Source: Deltaproteobacteria bacterium
Lineage (GTDB): Bacteria > Desulfobacterota > Desulfovibrionia > Desulfovibrionales > Desulfovibrionaceae
Direction: 5' to 3'
Length of the DNA stretch: 52,167 bases
Assembly (NCBI GenBank): GCA_009929215.1
Contig: SAAX01000011.1
Span: 1 to 52,167, forward strand
Position numbers and translations under genes: made by a program. Of the stretch, positions 35,129 to 43,064 are shown one piece after another (within the stretch, counting starts at the first letter, position 1; each line of letters starts with the position of its first letter). Under the pieces are notes generated by a model. The model saw nothing but the letters and a program-made list of their open reading frames with translations. It searched no databases and was not told the origin of the DNA.

Positions 35129-35188
35129 TTGTTATTGACATATGTCAGAATCAGACATACTCCTATTTATGACATATGTCAATAACAA
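35129..35188. promoter_or_regulatory. paired palindromic operator between mrp and the DUF5320-like gene
   Basis: Two perfect 19-bp inverted arms, TTGTTATTGACATATGTCA at 35129-35147 and its exact reverse complement at 35170-35188, separated by 22 nt. Each arm contains the 12-bp palindrome TGACATATGTCA; the two palindrome centres are 34 bp apart. A further half-site-like GACATA lies in the spacer (35155). Each arm also carries TTGACA in the outward-facing orientation that would serve as a -35 box for the two divergent genes, so a bound protein could block both. The likely binder is the DUF134 protein at 35693 (inference). Confidence 0.8.
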
Positions 35189-35206
35189 CAACTCAAGGAG
35201 TATCAA

Positions 35207-35611
35207 ATGCCTAATTTCGATCATACAGGGCCGCAAGGCATGGGTTCGCGCTCTGGGCGCGGCATGGGCCAATGCATGAACAGGGGCAACGCAGCTGAAC
35301 GCGGCATGGGCGCTGCTGACGATCTGGCGCAGGCATCAGAACCGGGCATGGGCCAGGGCAATGGACAGGGCATGGGCCAGGGCATGGGCCGTGGCAATGG
35401 ACAGGGCCGCTGCTGCCGCAATGGGCAAAGGCAAAACAACAGGGCTCGCAACCGTGGCATGAACGGCCAGCAAGGGGGCATGGGGCAAGGTATGGGTTCG
35501 GGCATGCGCCAGGGCCAGGGCATGGGCCGTGGCATGACTCCCACCAATCAGGCCGACAGCCGCGGCGCAAGCACTGCGGAGGGCAGTGACGGCACGGACA
35601 ATAACAGCTAA
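35207..35611 (+). CDS. Gly/Met-rich DUF5320-like protein
   Basis: 134 residues, dominated by Gly, Met, Gln, Asn and Arg in units like GMGQGMGRGNGQG. The N-terminus MPNFDHTGPQGMGSRSGRG resembles the start of DUF5320 proteins (MPxxDxTGPxGxGPxTGRG), which occur beside Mrp, DUF134 and NifX/NifB-like genes in anaerobes. Three Cys (one in QCMNRG, a CC pair in RCCRNG) and many Met could bind metal, but no function is established. AAGGAG lies 8 nt before the ATG. It is the first gene to the right of the paired palindrome, with the DUF134 regulator 81 nt behind it. Confidence 0.7.
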   Translation: MPNFDHTGPQGMGSRSGRGMGQCMNRGNAAERGMGAADDLAQASEPGMGQGNGQGMGQGMGRGNGQGRCCRNGQRQNNRARNRGMNGQQGGMGQGMGSGMRQGQGMGRGMTPTNQADSRGASTAEGSDGTDNNS

Positions 35612-35692
35612 AGTACCTGCACATGAATGAACAAGGGCCGTCCGGACACACAACACCGCCCAGACACGCCGGACGGCCCCAACGAGGATTGC

Positions 35693-36076
35693 ATGCCAAG
35701 ACCCAAAAAATGGCGAAAAGTCTGTTGCCTGCCCGAAAACCGTAGCTTCGGGCCTGTGCCGGGATTTGGGCAGACGCCCCGAGAGGTTACGCAGCCTGTC
35801 ATCATGACCGTTGATGAATATGAGGCCGTGCGCCTCATTGACCTTGAAGGCATGAATCAGGAGGCATGCGCCGAAAAAATGCGCATTGCCCGCACCACTG
35901 TGCAGAGCATCTATGCAGAGGCGCGCAAGAAACTGGCCGATTCGCTGGTTAACGGCAAGCTGTTGCGCATTGAAGGCGGAGATTATGAACTGTGCGACGG
36001 CAACGGCACGCGCTGCGGCATGGGCGCGTGCCACAGACGGCGTGGCGGTGCTGGCGGTGGCGGCTTTGGCCTGTAG
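35693..36076 (+). CDS. DUF134 family helix-turn-helix protein, likely regulator
   Basis: 127 residues starting [21 protein letters not shown], the typical DUF134 opening, followed by [15 protein letters not shown] text ([19 protein letters not shown]) and a sigma region 4-like helix-turn-helix ([20 protein letters not shown]), then a short Cys/Gly-rich tail. ACGAGGA lies 5 nt before the ATG at 35693; an in-frame ATG at 35627 would add an unrelated leader. Family members accompany Mrp and NifX-like genes. As the only DNA-binding gene here, it is the best candidate to bind the palindromes at 35129-35188. Confidence 0.82.
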   Translation: MPRPKKWRKVCCLPENRSFGPVPGFGQTPREVTQPVIMTVDEYEAVRLIDLEGMNQEACAEKMRIARTTVQSIYAEARKKLADSLVNGKLLRIEGGDYELCDGNGTRCGMGACHRRRGGAGGGGFGL

Positions 36077-36274
36077 CTGAACACCACGCACCGTCTACGG
36101 TCTGCCTGCGCGCCCAAAATGCAGAGGAGGCTCCACCATTGCGCCCGCTGAAGTACACGCACAACGGGCTACCCAATTGCCCCATAACCATGTACCCCAA
36201 ACATGCGCAAACCTGCGCACAATCAGCCACGGCACATGCCGCAACCTATTGCTGCGGCTGCATCACCCCAAAAA

Positions 36275-36745
36275 TCAGGCTTCGCCGCTCTTGCACACGT
36301 CAACCCATGTGCCACCCGTCACGCGCTCCAACTCTTCCAGTGTCAGCCGCACGGCGTTGTTGGGCGCGCCCGCTGCCGGGTACACGGGGTCAAACTGCTT
36401 AAGGCTCGTATCCAGATAAACGGCAACGCCCTCTGGCAGAGCAAAGGGACAAACGCCGCCCATGGGATGCCCCACCTGGGCTTCGAGGTCTTCGGGCTTG
36501 ATAAAGCGGGCCTTGGAGTGGAAGGCATCCTTGAATTTGCGGTTGTCCAGGCGGGCCGTGCCCATCACAACCAGCACCAGCGGCGTGTCGTTCACGCAGA
36601 TGGAAAGGCTCTTGGCAATACGCCCCGGCTCGCAGCCAATGGCCTGTGCGGCTAGCTCCACCGTGGCGCTCGAAACGTCAAATTCGCTGTAGCCTTGTTC
36701 CAGACCGTGGCGGGCCAGATCAGCCCGCACTGCATCAACACGCAT
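36275..36745 (-). CDS. YbaK/EbsC-type aminoacyl-tRNA deacylase
   Basis: 156 residues of the YbaK/ProX editing domain, which hydrolyses mischarged tRNA (for example Cys-tRNA(Pro)). Visible: the conserved Lys in GRIAKSLSICVN, LVLVVMGTARLDNRKFKD, and the GHPMGGVCPFALPEGVAVYLD loop. AAGGGA precedes the ATG. Last gene of a five-gene minus-strand run (cutA to here) with gaps of 15-36 nt. Specificity is uncertain. Confidence 0.88.
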   Translation of the reverse strand: MRVDAVRADLARHGLEQGYSEFDVSSATVELAAQAIGCEPGRIAKSLSICVNDTPLVLVVMGTARLDNRKFKDAFHSKARFIKPEDLEAQVGHPMGGVCPFALPEGVAVYLDTSLKQFDPVYPAAGAPNNAVRLTLEELERVTGGTWVDVCKSGEA

Positions 36746-36771
36746 GTCGTTCCCTTTGTTCTTGTATTCAG

Positions 36772-37200
36772 TCAGCGGCGGGCCACCAGGGCAATGCCCG
36801 CCAGCACCAGGGCCAAACCCAGCATTCTGCGCCAGTCAAAGGGTATGGCCGTAAGGCCAAACCAGCCCTTGTGGTCGATAATGGCCGCCATGACCAGATT
36901 GCCAAAAATCATGGCCACCAGGGTGCTCAACACACCAATGCGCGGCGCGGCCATGGTGGTGGCCACCACCATGAATGCGCCCAGCACGCCACCCGCCAGC
37001 TGCCAGACAGGAACTTCCGTCACGCGCAACACGCTGCCACGCCCTGAGAGCAGCACGGCCACAGCCAAAAACAGCGTGCCCACGGCAAAAGAAACCAGCC
37101 CGCTTTCAAGCAGGCCCACCGTGCGGCCCAGCGCCGCGTTGATGGGCGGTTGCAGGGCTACCACGCAGCCCGCAAAGACCACCAGCGCAATGTAGAGCAT
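36772..37200 (-). CDS. YdcZ/DUF606-type small membrane transporter
   Basis: 142 residues with five hydrophobic spans; the start ALVVFAGCVVALQPPINAALG and the repeat-like GTLFLAVAVLL, AFMVVATTMAAPRIG and VAMIFGNLVMAAIIDHKGW match DMT-superfamily DUF606 proteins, which are half-size relatives of EamA exporters. Substrate unknown. It is 15 nt downstream of the VOC gene in the same operon. Confidence 0.82.
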   Translation of the reverse strand: MLYIALVVFAGCVVALQPPINAALGRTVGLLESGLVSFAVGTLFLAVAVLLSGRGSVLRVTEVPVWQLAGGVLGAFMVVATTMAAPRIGVLSTLVAMIFGNLVMAAIIDHKGWFGLTAIPFDWRRMLGLALVLAGIALVARR

Positions 37201-37215
37201 GCTGCCTCCGCTGCC

Positions 37216-37674
37216 TCAGGCTGTTTCCTCTGCCGATGCCGCCTCGCGCAAAAAAGGCGTGTGGGTGATGGCCGTCAAAATACCCTCCGGGCTCAGAAAG
37301 CGGGTGACTGTCTGCCCCCAGGGTTCTTCCTTGAGCCGGGTGAGCAGCGCATAGCCGTTTTGCTCAAGAATGCGCGTGGCAGAGGCGATATCATCCACAT
37401 CCAGCTCGAGCCACGCTTGCGGCACAGGCAGGCTTGCGGGCCATACGGGCTCGCCAAAGCAGGAGAGTGCGGCCTTGTCCAGCGGCCAGAGGGCAAAATG
37501 CTTTACGCCCGCAAGACACTGCGAATGCCAGTAACCCTCGTAGCCCTCCTCGTGCCGCAGGGGCAGGGCCAGCACCTTTCTGTACAGTTTGTCGCTCTTG
37601 TCGCAGTCGGTCACCACCGGCCCGAAACCGGCAACGAACAGAACACGGATACCCTCAGGAAGTTTGGTCTGCAT
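37216..37674 (-). CDS. VOC (glyoxalase/bleomycin resistance) family protein
   Basis: 152 residues with two beta-alpha-beta-beta-beta units: VVTDCDKSDKLYRKVLALPL in the first and AWLELDVDDIASATRILEQNG with a LKEEPWGQTVTRFLSPEG end in the second, the common VOC pattern. The metal ligands are not clear and the activity cannot be assigned. GGGAG lies 5 nt before the ATG. Confidence 0.82.
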   Translation of the reverse strand: MQTKLPEGIRVLFVAGFGPVVTDCDKSDKLYRKVLALPLRHEEGYEGYWHSQCLAGVKHFALWPLDKAALSCFGEPVWPASLPVPQAWLELDVDDIASATRILEQNGYALLTRLKEEPWGQTVTRFLSPEGILTAITHTPFLREAASAEETA

Positions 37675-37710
37675 GTGTGCTCCCGGTTTCAGGCCTTGGT
37701 AGTGTACAAT

Positions 37711-38664
37711 CTAGCCCAGAACACCTTCAGGCATGGGGCCAAACGTGGCTTCATAGCGCTGCCGGAACACTTCGGCCGTATATTCGTGTTCCTGTGTGCC
37801 CATTTTTTCAAGGCAGAAGCTGGCGCTCACAGAGCCAAGCTTGGCTGCCTCGGGCATGGTGAGCCCGTGCAGCAGGCCCTTGAGCAGGCCCGCACGGTGG
37901 GCGTCGCCCGCGCCGGTGGGGTCGAGAATCTGACGGGGCGGCACGGCGGGAATGCGCGTTTCCGTGCCGTCTGCACCGCGAATCAGGGCACCGTCTGCGC
38001 CAAGGGTGGTTACCAGCCAGAGCGTGCGGCCCACCAGCTCGTCTTCGCTCTTGCCCGTGGCCTTGCAGATCATGTTGAGTTCGTAGTCGTTGGTGATGCA
38101 GGCAAAGGAGCCCTCAATGGCCGCCAGCAGGTCGTTGCCGGTCAGCACGGGCAGCTGCTGGCCGGGGTCAAAGATGTAGGGCACGCCCTTTTCGCGGTAA
38201 AATCCGGGCAGACGGCGCATGTCTTCCACATTGCCGGGCGAGATGATGGCAATGTCCTTGTCTGCATCAATGGCAGGGAAATCGTAATCGGCCGGCAGAC
38301 TCATGGCCCCGGGGTAAAAGCCCGTGATCTGGTTGCTGTTGAGGTCGGTGGTGATATAGCACAGGGCGGTAAAGATATCTTCCGCACGGCGAATCCCCTC
38401 AAGCGGCAGGCCCATGTTTTCTAGCACAATGGCGTAGGGGCCAAAGTCGCGCCCGGCGGCGGCAACAATGGTGGGCTTTTCGCCCAGCAGTCCAAGCGAA
38501 TAGGCAATATTACCCGCGCAACCGCCACGCCGCTCGTCCATGCCGTCCACCATGAAGCTCACGTTGATCATGTGCAGCTTGTCCATAAGGATGTGATCCT
38601 GAAAGCTGCCAGGAAAGGTCATGATGCGGTCAAATGCCAACGAACCAGAAACATAGATGGACAT
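37711..38664 (-). CDS. PfkB-family carbohydrate/nucleoside kinase
   Basis: 317 residues, ribokinase fold. N-terminal VSGSLAFDRIMTFPGSF, the substrate lid region with GGCAGNIAYSLGLLG, and the C-terminal anion hole/catalytic motif DPTGAGDAHRAGLLKGL (the base Asp in GAGD). Family relatives include adenosine kinase and sugar kinases; the Met- and Asp-rich lid resembles adenosine kinase-like proteins, but I would not fix the substrate. GAGGAA lies 4 nt before the ATG at 38664. Part of the cutA-to-ybaK run. Confidence 0.85.
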   Translation of the reverse strand: MSIYVSGSLAFDRIMTFPGSFQDHILMDKLHMINVSFMVDGMDERRGGCAGNIAYSLGLLGEKPTIVAAAGRDFGPYAIVLENMGLPLEGIRRAEDIFTALCYITTDLNSNQITGFYPGAMSLPADYDFPAIDADKDIAIISPGNVEDMRRLPGFYREKGVPYIFDPGQQLPVLTGNDLLAAIEGSFACITNDYELNMICKATGKSEDELVGRTLWLVTTLGADGALIRGADGTETRIPAVPPRQILDPTGAGDAHRAGLLKGLLHGLTMPEAAKLGSVSASFCLEKMGTQEHEYTAEVFRQRYEATFGPMPEGVLG

Positions 38665-38698
38665 AACTTCCTCGTAATGTCGTGCGGATGAAGGTTGG

Positions 38699-39043
38699 TC
38701 AGGCCGTGTGCGGCAGACTATTTTCGGCGATCCATTGCAAAAAAGGCTGATAGCCAGCCGCAATGGGCATGGCAACCACGCAGGGAACTTCGTAACTGTG
38801 CAGGGCGCGCACCCTTTCCATAAATTGGGGCAGCGCAGCCTCGCTGACCTGGGCCAGCAGCAGGCATTCGCCAGCTTCGTGCACCGTGCCCTGCCAGCGG
38901 TACACCGACCGGGCAGCGGGAAGCATGTTGACTCCGGCGGCAAGGCGCTGGGCTACAAGCTCGCGTGCCAGGTGCAGCGCCTCCTGCTCGGTGGGCGCGG
39001 TCATATAGACCAAAAAACCATTGTGGTTTTCATTTTGTTCCAT
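38699..39043 (-). CDS. cutA: CutA-like divalent ion tolerance protein
   Basis: 114 residues, the usual CutA1 size. Visible: VYMTAPTEQEALHLARELV, QRLAAGVNMLPAARSVYRWQG, ECLLLAQVSE and the C-terminal LHSYEVPCVVAMPI. CutA1 forms a trimer; its cellular role is debated despite the name. Neither candidate start (39043 or 39058) has a good ribosome site; I took the one nearer the family's start. First gene of the five-gene minus-strand operon. Confidence 0.87.
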   Translation of the reverse strand: MEQNENHNGFLVYMTAPTEQEALHLARELVAQRLAAGVNMLPAARSVYRWQGTVHEAGECLLLAQVSEAALPQFMERVRALHSYEVPCVVAMPIAAGYQPFLQWIAENSLPHTA

Positions 39044-39161
39044 TGCGGCAGCATACACACTACGGCGTAAAAAACAAAGTGCCCCAATGCGGAAAAGGGC
39101 GCTGCGGGCCAGTGGCCCGGCCTTGGCTTGCGGGGCTGCACAGCCTGTGGCATAAAGAGGT

Positions 39162-39839
39162 ATGAGCGTTATATCTTCACCAGAAGCAACAGCCAGACAG
39201 GTGCTTGCGGCCCTGCAACAGCGCTATCCGCACCCACGCACGCATCTGGACGCCCAAAATGCATGGGAACTACTGGTGGCCACCGTGCTGGCAGCCCAAT
39301 GCACAGACGCGCGGGTAAACACGGTTACGCCAGAACTTTTTCGCCGCTGGCCCACCCCTGCCGCGCTGGCCGAGGCCCCCATTGAAGAACTTGAGGGCGT
39401 CATTCGCCCCACGGGCTTTTATCACAGCAAGGCAAAAAATCTGCTGGGCGCGGCACGGCGGGTGTGCGATGTTTTTGACGGGCAGATACCACAAACCATC
39501 GAAGACCTCATTACCATACCCGGTGTTGCCCGCAAAACAGCCAATGTGGTGCTGTTTGGCGCATTTGGCATCAACGAGGGGCTGGCTGTCGATACGCATG
39601 TGAAGCGCATTGCCTACCGGCTGGGGCTTACGGACGAAACCGACCCCGTGCCCATTGAGCGCGACCTCATGAAGCTTTTCCCGCGCGAAGAATGGGGCGA
39701 CGTTAATCACCGCATGGTCTGGTTTGGCCGCGAGGTGTGCGATGCCCGCAAGCCCCTGTGCGATACCTGCGAGCTGCGGCCCTTCTGCCCCCGCCGCGAA
39801 CCGCCCAAGGCGGTTAAACCCACAGGTCGCCGCAAATAG
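39162..39839 (+). CDS. nth: endonuclease III
   Basis: Base-excision repair glycosylase/AP lyase for oxidised pyrimidines. 225 residues: helix-hairpin-helix IPGVARKTANVVLFG with the catalytic Lys, the catalytic Asp in LAVDTHVKRIAYRLG, and the 4Fe-4S site with C-x6-C-x2-C-x5-C spacing (CDARKPLCDTCELRPFC). A basic tail ends the protein. No strong ribosome site is visible before 39162. Divergent from the cutA operon and followed by cheV. Confidence 0.94.
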   Translation: MSVISSPEATARQVLAALQQRYPHPRTHLDAQNAWELLVATVLAAQCTDARVNTVTPELFRRWPTPAALAEAPIEELEGVIRPTGFYHSKAKNLLGAARRVCDVFDGQIPQTIEDLITIPGVARKTANVVLFGAFGINEGLAVDTHVKRIAYRLGLTDETDPVPIERDLMKLFPREEWGDVNHRMVWFGREVCDARKPLCDTCELRPFCPRREPPKAVKPTGRRK

Positions 39840-39856
39840 GTTTTTGAGCCGAGCCC

Positions 39857-39883
39857 TTAAGAGAATACATATTCAACCGATAC
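39857..39883 (+). promoter_or_regulatory. sigma-28 (FliA)-like promoter for cheV
   Basis: ACCGATAC at 39876 matches six of eight bases of the sigma-28 -10 box GCCGATAA, and TTAA at 39857 stands 15 nt upstream in the -35 position (TAAA expected). The leader would be about 70 nt. fliA is present at 6785. Confidence 0.5.
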
Positions 39884-39962
39884 ATCAAAACAGCAGTTCC
39901 CGTAACCGGAACACACGATCTCGGTGGAAAGCCACGCCTTCCGCAGCACAGGATGGAACGCC

Positions 39963-40916
39963 ATGTCGCAAAACAGCTTGCTGGACGTTAGCAATAATGA
40001 GCTTGAAATCATTGAATTTCTTATTGACGAGAAGCAGCCAGACGGCACGGTTTACAGCGGGCATTACGGCATCAATGTAGCCAAGGTGCTTGAAATCATC
40101 CGGCTGCCCAACATTACCAGCGTGCCCAGCAAGTGCGACCCTTCCGTGCTTGGCACGTTCAATCTGCGCGGCAAGGTGCTGCCCATCCTTAACCTGGCCT
40201 CATGGCTGGGCAAGGAAATGGCCACAGAAGAAAACACCAAGGTCATTGTTACCGAATTCAGCGGTGTGCAGGCGGCCTTTATGGTTTCTTCCGTCACAAG
40301 CATCCACCGCATGACCTGGGACCGCATTGAACCGCCGAACCAGTACGTGCAGACCTACTCGCGCGAAACCATCACCGGCGTTCTGCGCATTCAGGACCGC
40401 GTGCTCTTTATTCTGGACATGGAAAAAATCCTCGCCAGTCTCGACAGCACGCTCGACATGTCGCAGGTTGAGGTAGACACTAGCCCGGTTGAAGGCGCGG
40501 GCCAGTTTCACCTGCTGGTGGCCGACGATTCAAGCTCGCTGCGCAACGTGATGCAGTCGTCGCTCGAAAAATCGGGCTTTCAGGTTACTGCCGTTGGCAG
40601 TGGCCGCGCCGCCTGGGAATACCTGATGCGCGCCCGCGAAGAAGCACAGGCCAATGGCAAGGAACTCACCGACGTGCTGCACCTGATCATTTCCGACATT
40701 GAAATGCCGGAAATGGACGGTCATATGCTTACGGCAAAAATTCGCGACACCCCTGGCCTCAGCACCTTGCCGATCATTCTGTTTTCTTCGCTCATTACCG
40801 ATGCCCTGTACGAAAAGGGCGTCAAAATGGGCGCAGACAGGCAGGTTTCCAAACCCGACCTGCCGGGCCTGAACAAGATTATCCGCGAAGTTATTGCAGA
40901 CAAACTGCACAAATAA
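39963..40916 (+). CDS. cheV: chemotaxis coupling protein CheV
   Basis: 317 residues: an N-terminal CheW domain (about 20-165; YGINVAKVLEIIRLPNITSVP, GTFNLRGKVLPILNLASWLG) and a C-terminal receiver domain (about 185-315) with VADDSSSLRNVM, the acceptor Asp in LIISDIEMPEMDGHM, and the Lys in QVSKPDLPGLN. CheV couples receptors to CheA and is tuned by phosphorylation. Start at 39963 was chosen for homology; a GTG at 39924 would add 13 residues. A hairpin terminator follows. Confidence 0.92.
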   Translation: MSQNSLLDVSNNELEIIEFLIDEKQPDGTVYSGHYGINVAKVLEIIRLPNITSVPSKCDPSVLGTFNLRGKVLPILNLASWLGKEMATEENTKVIVTEFSGVQAAFMVSSVTSIHRMTWDRIEPPNQYVQTYSRETITGVLRIQDRVLFILDMEKILASLDSTLDMSQVEVDTSPVEGAGQFHLLVADDSSSLRNVMQSSLEKSGFQVTAVGSGRAAWEYLMRAREEAQANGKELTDVLHLIISDIEMPEMDGHMLTAKIRDTPGLSTLPIILFSSLITDALYEKGVKMGADRQVSKPDLPGLNKIIREVIADKLHK

Positions 40917-41213
40917 GAGCAGCATTTAATACAGCGAAGCGGCGGTGGGTCATGGCCCACCGCCGCTTTGAGTGTTGACCATGTCAACGCGACCGGAAAT
41001 CAGGAGCAGGTCGCGGCTTTGCCGCGCCGTTAGGCGACTGATCTCCGTGCCTTTCCGCCCGGCGGCATTGCCGACGTTGGCGGCGCAAAACCCGCAAGGC
41101 GGGGTTTGTCATCTTTTTGGTCGGCGGTGGGCTTGTCCCACCGCCGCTTTCTATTTGTGCACGACTCACACCCTCCTGCACAGAGAAGCATTATTAGCCA
41201 GACAGGCCGCCTG
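40917..41213. other. hairpin-dense intergenic region between cheV and the nitroreductase gene
   Basis: About 300 nt between convergent genes with no supported gene. It contains at least five hairpins in a row: the cheV hairpin (40937-40969), GTTGAC-cat-GTCAAC (40974-40988), CGCGACC / GGTCGCG (40988-41015), CGCGGC-ttt-GCCGCG (41012-41026), a stem around AACCCGC-aag-GCGGG (about 41089-41105), and CGGCGGTGGG / CCCACCGCCG (41122-41146). May be tandem terminators, a REP-like element or a structured RNA. Confidence 0.5.
40937..40969. terminator. hairpin after cheV
   Basis: Stem AAGCGGCGGTGGG / CCCACCGCCGCTT (13 bp), loop TCATGG, with only a short T run. A second copy of the core hairpin lies at 41122-41146. 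Confidence 0.65.
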
Positions 41214-42131
41214 CTAAGGCCGGGTTATGGAGGCAAAACTGCGCTCGATGCCCCGCTCATAGTGAACCAGGGAGTGACCAAACAATACAACCAGTCCCTC
41301 GCGGCTCTTGTGGGCTATGCCGTGCCGCTGGCGAAAACGCGCGGCGCTACCGCCCCACTGCACCAGCGGATGTATGGAGCCAATCATGCAGGTTCCAAGC
41401 CCCAGCGCCTCACCGGCCAGCATGGCCAGGGTGGCAGCCACCACCGGGTCGGCGGGGTCGGCCCAGGGCGACGCATAAAAATACATGAGCAGGGGCGCAT
41501 CGTATGTAACAACATTCTCGCCCGCATCCATAGAGCCTGTAAATGCCGCAAGAGCTGGCCGCACAAAGTTGCTGAAAAGCTCGTGGTTGGCCCTGCCCCA
41601 AAATGGCCGCATCAGGGTGAGAAACCAGGGGGCTGTGAGCCAGCGCAGGGTTTTGAGGTGCTCGCAAAAATCTCGGGTAAAGGCCCTGCTTTTTTCAAGG
41701 CTGTCGAGCACAAGCACATTCACATCTGAAGGCGGCACCCCCGTAGGCGCGGTGCGGGCTGCGTCCAGAATCGCCTGAATCTGCTCTGGCGGTACGGGGT
41801 CTGGCAAAAATTCGCGCACGCTTCTGCGGCGTTGCAGCAAGGCTTGCAGGCTGGCAAAATCAGCGGCACGGTCCCGGGGCGGCAACGGAAACAAATCTTC
41901 TGGCCCAAGGTTGCGCCCACGCACGCTTATAGCCCCTGCCGGGCATATGGCCATGCAGTGGCCGCAGCCCACACAGCCCAAAATAGACTGCGGCGCAAGG
42001 CTGGCCTTGCCCTCGCAGAGGCGCAGAGTAAAGTCCTTGCACACGTTTACGCACTGGCCGCAGCCCGTGCACAACGCGCTTTCTATGCTCACAGTTGCCG
42101 CCTCGTGCGTGCGGGATGTGGGAATGGCCAT
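41214..42131 (-). CDS. ferredoxin-nitroreductase family protein
   Basis: 305 residues: an N-terminal 2x[4Fe-4S] ferredoxin domain (CTGCGQCVNVC, then CVGCGHCMAICP) fused to an FMN-binding nitroreductase domain (about 95-305; RRRSVREFLPDPVPPEQIQ, DAARTAPTGVPPSDVNV, LAGEALGLGTCMIGSI). Such fusions are common in anaerobes and move electrons from ferredoxin-type donors to unknown substrates. AAGGGGG lies 4 nt before the ATG at 42131; the frame continues far upstream with no homology, overlapping fliR on the other strand. Confidence 0.9.
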   Translation of the reverse strand: MAIPTSRTHEAATVSIESALCTGCGQCVNVCKDFTLRLCEGKASLAPQSILGCVGCGHCMAICPAGAISVRGRNLGPEDLFPLPPRDRAADFASLQALLQRRRSVREFLPDPVPPEQIQAILDAARTAPTGVPPSDVNVLVLDSLEKSRAFTRDFCEHLKTLRWLTAPWFLTLMRPFWGRANHELFSNFVRPALAAFTGSMDAGENVVTYDAPLLMYFYASPWADPADPVVAATLAMLAGEALGLGTCMIGSIHPLVQWGGSAARFRQRHGIAHKSREGLVVLFGHSLVHYERGIERSFASITRP

Positions 42132-42245
42132 GCCGCCCCCTTGTGGATAGTGCCTAAAGTATGTGCTATCTCCATTTTCAGCCCAGCCCGTACCAACGAT
42201 TCCTTGGTGTTGCGGGTACAGGGCGTCACGCCTCTGACAATAATC

Positions 42246-42260
42246 TGGCAACCTTTTTGC
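42246..42260 (+). promoter_or_regulatory. sigma-54 (-24/-12) promoter for fliR
   Basis: TGGCAAC-N4-TTGCA, exact spacing. The predicted transcription start is 42272, one base before the fliR ATG at 42273. Confidence 0.82.
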
Positions 42261-42272
42261 AAATATACCGCT

Positions 42273-43064
42273 ATGGATGTTTTCAGCTATAATCCGGCCA
42301 GCGTGCTCAGCCTGCTGCTCACCATGATGCGCGTGAGCATCGTGCTGTTTATGCTGCCCGTTTTTTCTACCAACAACATCCCCATGCAGGTCAAGGGGGC
42401 CGTAACCATTGTTTTTTGCCTTGGCGTGTGGCCACACCTTGCCCTTGATGGCGCGGCCATGCCAGCCCACCCCTTTGACGTGGCCATCATGATGATGGGA
42501 GAGGCCGTGCTGGGGCTGGTGCTGGGGATGGCTGTCAATTTTCTGTTTATGGGCATTCAGGCTGGCGGCGAGTTGCTGGGCTTTCAGATGGGTTTTACCA
42601 TGATCAACATTGCAGACCCGCTCACCGGCAACCAGACAGGCGCAACGGCCTTTTTTTTGTGGATGGTATCGCTGCTGGTTTTTCTGGGGCTGGACGGCCA
42701 CCTGTACATGATCAGGGGCTTTATGGCCTCGTTTGACCTTGTGCCTCCGGGGCAGCTTTTTATAGGCCCCACGGTGCTGCGGCAAATCATGTATCTTGCC
42801 TCGCAGATGTTTGTGCTGGCCTTGCAGATTGCCGCCCCGGTCATGGTGGCTCTGTTTCTGGTTGAGGTTTCGCTGGGGCTGATGGCGCGTACCTCGCCGC
42901 AGATACCCATTATGGAGTTTGGCTTTCCCATCAAGATTGGTGTGGGGTTTTTCTTTTTGGGGCTGCTTATGGTCATCATGGCCGAGCGCATTGCGGCCTT
43001 TGTGCAGGGGCTCGACGGCCTGTTTGGCAACCTGCTGCGCTCCATGAGCCCCATGTATCAATGA
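42273..43064 (+). CDS. fliR: flagellar export apparatus protein FliR
   Basis: Membrane component of the flagellar type III export gate with FliP, FliQ and FlhB. 263 residues with six or more spans; FliR text is visible as AGGELLGFQMGFTMINIADPL, LNGHL-type VFLGLDGHLYMIRG and LVEVSLGLMARTSPQIPIM with FPIKIGVGF. No ribosome binding site precedes the ATG, and the sigma-54 promoter ends 12 nt before it, so the mRNA may be leaderless. fliP and fliQ are not adjacent. It is divergent from the nitroreductase gene. Confidence 0.93.
   Translation: MDVFSYNPASVLSLLLTMMRVSIVLFMLPVFSTNNIPMQVKGAVTIVFCLGVWPHLALDGAAMPAHPFDVAIMMMGEAVLGLVLGMAVNFLFMGIQAGGELLGFQMGFTMINIADPLTGNQTGATAFFLWMVSLLVFLGLDGHLYMIRGFMASFDLVPPGQLFIGPTVLRQIMYLASQMFVLALQIAAPVMVALFLVEVSLGLMARTSPQIPIMEFGFPIKIGVGFFFLGLLMVIMAERIAAFVQGLDGLFGNLLRSMSPMYQ

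Noticed and set aside
41028..41036. GTTAGGC as an integron attC core site
   Set aside because: No matching RYYYAAC partner lies at a sensible distance and there is no integrase or cassette.
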